Assembly: GCA_038227745.1 (NCBI GenBank)
Contig: JBBRPS010000623.1
Span: forward strand, 1 to 6,376
Direction of reading: 5' to 3'
Origin: DASPXY01 sp038227745
Lineage (GTDB): Bacteria > Planctomycetota > Planctomycetia > Gemmatales > Gemmataceae
DNA length: 6,376 nucleotides
Below are positions 3,478 through 6,376 of this stretch, one piece after another; positions within the stretch are counted from its first letter, which is position 1, and each line of letters starts with the position of its first letter. A program made the translations under genes and the position numbers. The notes under the pieces are model-generated. The model was not told the DNA's origin. It worked only from the letters and a program-made list of their open reading frames with translations, and did no database searches.

Positions 3478-6376
3478 ATGACCAAGGTTCGTCGGCTCAT
3501 GGTCGTCCTGGCCGGTTTGGCCGTGACGGCCGTGCTTTCCACTCAACTCTGGGGCGACAACACGCTCCAGAAGGGTCGCTCCCCGATCCTCCCCGCCGAC
3601 GGCAGTCGCCCCGCCGCGGGCGACGGCGAGGCCGACCTCGCGAAGTCCCGGTTCGCCGAGGGCGGCGTCCTCGCCTACCAGCCCAAAGAAGGCGATGCCT
3701 ATTTCGCCCTGCAGCTCAAGCCGAAGCTCGACCCGGTGCCGCGCCGCCCGCGCGACTACCTCCTGCTGGTCTCCACGTCGGCCGGCCAGGCCGGCGCCGC
3801 CTGGACCGCCGCCAAGCAGATCACCGAGGCGGTCGTCAAGGACGCCACCAAGCAGGACCGCGTCTCCGTCTGGACCGTCAGCACCCCCGAGGCGAAATTC
3901 ACCCGCTGCCTGACGAAGGACTTCCTCTCGCCGCAGGGCGATCAGAAGAAGATGGAGACGGCCCTGAAGGAGCTGGAGAACCAGTACCCCGCGGGCGACA
4001 CGGACCTCAAGAGCGCCCTCGCCAGCGCCCTCAAGACGTTCGACGCGCCGGCCGAGAACCGGCAGCGCATCCTGCTCTACCTCGGTGACGGCCTGAGCAC
4101 CCACATCCCGCTCAAGGCCGCTGACCGCCTCGAACTGAGCCGCCAGATGGTCGAGGGCAAGATCACCTTCTTCTCGATCCCCCTCGGCATGAAGCTCAGC
4201 CCCGAGAACCTGCACGGCCTCGCCAACGGCACCGGCGGTGCCGTCGTCCGCGTCCAGCTCCTCGACGAACGGCTGCCCGAGGCGATGAAAAGCCTTGAGG
4301 CCGCCTTCGCCACTCCCGTGCTCTACCCGGAGCGGCTGCAGATGCCGGCCGGCGTCTCCGAGCACTACCCGACGCTGCCGCCGCCGCTGCGGGCCGACTC
4401 CCCGACTCTCGTCATGGGCCGGATGAAGCTGGCGAAGGCCCTGCACTGCACCGTGACGGGCACCGTCGCGGGGCAAGGCAAGCGGATCACGGTCACCGTC
4501 GAGGAGCCCGTCCGCGAGCCGGACGTCGATAACTTCTTCCTCGTCGCCATGGCCCAGCAGTGGCAGAAGGCCCGCGACCAGCACGCCCTGATCCGCGCCG
4601 ACCGCGCCCTGGTCCTCGCCTACGAGAACCACCGCCTCAAGCACAAGGAAATCCTCGAGAGCGCCCAGGTGGCGATGCAGGAGAACGAGCTGGAGGCGGC
4701 CGCCCGGCTGTTCCAGCAGGCCAAGCAGTTTTCCCCGCTCGACGTCGAGGCCGATGCCGGCCTGAAGCTCGTCGGCGCCCTGCGCGACGGCAAGCTCACT
4801 CGCGCCGCCCTCCAGGAGCAGCTCAACAAGGCCGGCCGCAAGGTCAACCGCATCGACAAAAAGGGCGGCCTCAAGCGCATGGGCAAGGAGGAGATGGTCG
4901 CCCTGCTTCAGAAGATCGACGCCGCCAAGGGCGTGGGCATGCCGCCCGCCGGCCGGCCCGAGGCCGGCCCCCGCGACGAGAACGATCTGCTCAAGGCCCA
5001 CCGCGACCTGATGATCGTCGAGGAGCAGAAGATGGCGCAGGGCGTCGAGGCGGCGCTGCGGCAAGCCCGCCGTGACATGACCATCGACCCCGACGCGGCT
5101 TACGAGTCGGTCAAGAACACGCTCCTGCGCGTCCGCGACCACCCCGACCTGGGCGAGCGCGTCCGCGACGAATTGACGCGGCGCCTGCAGAACAACCTGC
5201 GCGACCTGCAGATGCAGGGTGCCCAGGTCAAGCTGCGCCGCGCCCAGGAGCGCGACATCGCCGCGGTCGCCACCGCGAACGTCGAGAAGGACATGCAGCA
5301 CAAGGCGGAGCAGGACCAGATCGAGGCCCGCTTCCGCATCTACAAGAACTTGATGAACCAGGCCCGCCTGGAGCGCCACACGCACGAGAAGGTCCTGGCC
5401 GGCCTGAGCGAGATGCAGAGGGAGGCCGAGCTGCAGGGCCGCGCCGCCCCGCTGGGGACCCAGGCCGCCTATCTCCAGGTGTCGGCCAGCTACAACCTGC
5501 ACGTCCAGCAGGAGCTGCGCCGCCGCCGCGAACTGGGTTTCCTGTCCGTGCTGCTGGAGGTCGAGAAGTCGCACGTCCCCTATCCGGACGAGCCGCCCAT
5601 CCACTTCCCGCCGCTGGCGACCTGGCAGGCGATCACCAAGCTCCGCAAGGAGAAGTACGAGGTCACGAGCCTGCCCGACGATCGCGAGGGCCGCAAGGCC
5701 GCCCAGAAGATCAACAAGCTGCTGGACGAGACGATCGACATGAAGGAATTCCAGCTGCCGATGACGCTCAAGGAGGCGCTCGGCCTGCTCCAGGACAAGC
5801 TGAACGTGAAGTACAAGGACGAGGACGCCCTGCCCATCCTGGTGGACGACAGCGCGTTCAAGGAAGCGAACCCGGACGCCCCGGACATCTACGAAACCCC
5901 GGTGAAGTTCCCGCCGTTCCCGCGGCGGATGAGCGTGGCGACCGCCCTGCGCCTGACCCTGTCCAAGGTCCCGACCAATAACGCGACGTATCTGATCCGG
6001 CGCAACTTCATCGAGATCACCACGGTCGATCGGCAGGTCGCGGAGAGAGTGCTGACCGTCTACCCGGTGGGCGATCTGGTGTTACCCATCTCCAGTCCGA
6101 CCCAGCGGAACCCGTTCAATCCCTATGCCAACGCGGGCTTCGGAGGTGCGATCGGCGGCGGCCTGGGTGCTCTCGGTGGCGGCCTGGGTGCCCTCGGCGG
6201 CGGCCTCGGTGCTCTCGGCGGCGTCCTGGGCGGCCTCGGTGGCGGCCTCGGTGGTCTGGGTGGCGGCCTCGGTGGCCTGGGTGGCGGCCTTGGTGGCCTG
6301 GGCGGCGGCTTCGGTGGTCTGGGCGGCGGCCTGGGTGGCCTGGGCGGCGGCCTTGGTGGCCTGGGCGGCGGCCTTG
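3478..6376 (+). CDS. Secreted VWA-like / STN-like domain protein with GGGLGGL tail (3' end outside window)
   Basis: At least 966 residues are open without a stop. A signal peptide is evident (MTKVRRL, then a hydrophobic run to about residue 21, cleavage perhaps after Gly26), so the protein is exported. Residues about 92-275 resemble a von Willebrand A domain: strand DYLLLVSTSAG (93-103), a GDT loop with Thr175, and ILLYLGDG with Asp204. The metal-site DxSxS is changed to STSAG, so metal binding is doubtful. A beta-rich stretch (about 312-345) follows, then a TPR-like helical pair (about 397-430) and a long charged, Arg/Gln/Glu-rich helical region (about 490-700) likely to form coiled coil. 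Residues about 755-860 (MTLKEALGLLQDKL, then TYLIRRNFIEITT) resemble the STN-type domains of secretins and TonB receptors. From 893 it is a glycine/leucine repeat. It could be a periplasmic or envelope scaffold; the function is unknown to me. Confidence 0.85.
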   Translation, partial: MTKVRRLMVVLAGLAVTAVLSTQLWGDNTLQKGRSPILPADGSRPAAGDGEADLAKSRFAEGGVLAYQPKEGDAYFALQLKPKLDPVPRRPRDYLLLVSTSAGQAGAAWTAAKQITEAVVKDATKQDRVSVWTVSTPEAKFTRCLTKDFLSPQGDQKKMETALKELENQYPAGDTDLKSALASALKTFDAPAENRQRILLYLGDGLSTHIPLKAADRLELSRQMVEGKITFFSIPLGMKLSPENLHGLANGTGGAVVRVQLLDERLPEAMKSLEAAFATPVLYPERLQMPAGVSEHYPTLPPPLRADSPTLVMGRMKLAKALHCTVTGTVAGQGKRITVTVEEPVREPDVDNFFLVAMAQQWQKARDQHALIRADRALVLAYENHRLKHKEILESAQVAMQENELEAAARLFQQAKQFSPLDVEADAGLKLVGALRDGKLTRAALQEQLNKAGRKVNRIDKKGGLKRMGKEEMVALLQKIDAAKGVGMPPAGRPEAGPRDENDLLKAHRDLMIVEEQKMAQGVEAALRQARRDMTIDPDAAYESVKNTLLRVRDHPDLGERVRDELTRRLQNNLRDLQMQGAQVKLRRAQERDIAAVATANVEKDMQHKAEQDQIEARFRIYKNLMNQARLERHTHEKVLAGLSEMQREAELQGRAAPLGTQAAYLQVSASYNLHVQQELRRRRELGFLSVLLEVEKSHVPYPDEPPIHFPPLATWQAITKLRKEKYEVTSLPDDREGRKAAQKINKLLDETIDMKEFQLPMTLKEALGLLQDKLNVKYKDEDALPILVDDSAFKEANPDAPDIYETPVKFPPFPRRMSVATALRLTLSKVPTNNATYLIRRNFIEITTVDRQVAERVLTVYPVGDLVLPISSPTQRNPFNPYANAGFGGAIGGGLGALGGGLGALGGGLGALGGVLGGLGGGLGGLGGGLGGLGGGLGGLGGGFGGLGGGLGGLGGGLGGLGGGL
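6154..6376 (+). repeat. 21-bp tandem repeat encoding GGGLGGL, continuing past the window
   Basis: Ten full 21-bp units and part of an eleventh are in frame with the VWA/STN-like gene. The first three encode GGGLGAL, the fourth GGVLGGL, the eighth GGGFGGL and the rest GGGLGGL. Later units are closest in DNA: units 7 and 10 differ at one base. The blocks 6238-6300 and 6301-6363 (three units each) match at 58 of 63 bases, which suggests duplication of a three-unit block as well as of single units. The true number of units cannot be known from this window. Confidence 0.9.

Noticed and set aside
3442..5604. A 720-residue open frame on the minus strand, longer than most genes in the window
   Set aside because: It is antisense to the signal-peptide/VWA/STN gene, which continues in one frame to the window end. 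Its Leu/Val/Gly/Asp-rich, low-complexity protein is what GC-rich codon bias produces on the opposite strand, and it has no recognisable motif.
6154..6376. A CRISPR-like or non-coding satellite array
   Set aside because: The 21-bp period is an exact multiple of three, stays in frame with the upstream gene, and varies mostly at third codon positions, so it is a coding repeat. There are no unique spacers.

Overview
The window looks like chromosomal DNA from a planctomycete, most likely of the Gemmata type. This rests on high GC, a short N-terminal zinc ribbon fused to a membrane domain, a large secreted von Willebrand A (VWA)-like protein ending in a glycine/leucine repeat, and palindromic intergenic repeats of a style I associate with that group. 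The taxonomic call is inference; no rRNA or marker gene is present.

Layout. Bases 1-243 hold no gene. They contain a near-perfect 59-nt palindrome (8-66) and two diverged copies of a 30-nt hairpin-bearing repeat (101-172). An ImmA/IrrE-type metallopeptidase-like gene lies on the minus strand (244-990). Divergent from it, a plus-strand gene (1279-1923) encodes a zinc ribbon joined to a DUF4234-like membrane domain. It converges on a minus-strand M42 glutamyl aminopeptidase/cellulase-type gene (2005-3063), with two GC-rich hairpins in the 81-nt gap. After a 414-nt divergent intergenic region, a long plus-strand gene starts at 3478 and runs off the window end. It encodes a signal peptide, a VWA-like domain, a helical TPR/coiled-coil middle, an STN-like domain and a GGGLGGL tandem-repeat tail.

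The four genes alternate in strand (-, +, -, +), so no two can be co-transcribed and there is no operon evidence linking them. I see no defence island, CRISPR array, transposase, tRNA or rRNA. No complete new system is evident. The points most worth a second look are the altered metal-site motifs in the ImmA-like and VWA-like proteins, the expanding glycine repeat at the right edge, and the two families of structured intergenic repeat at the left edge.
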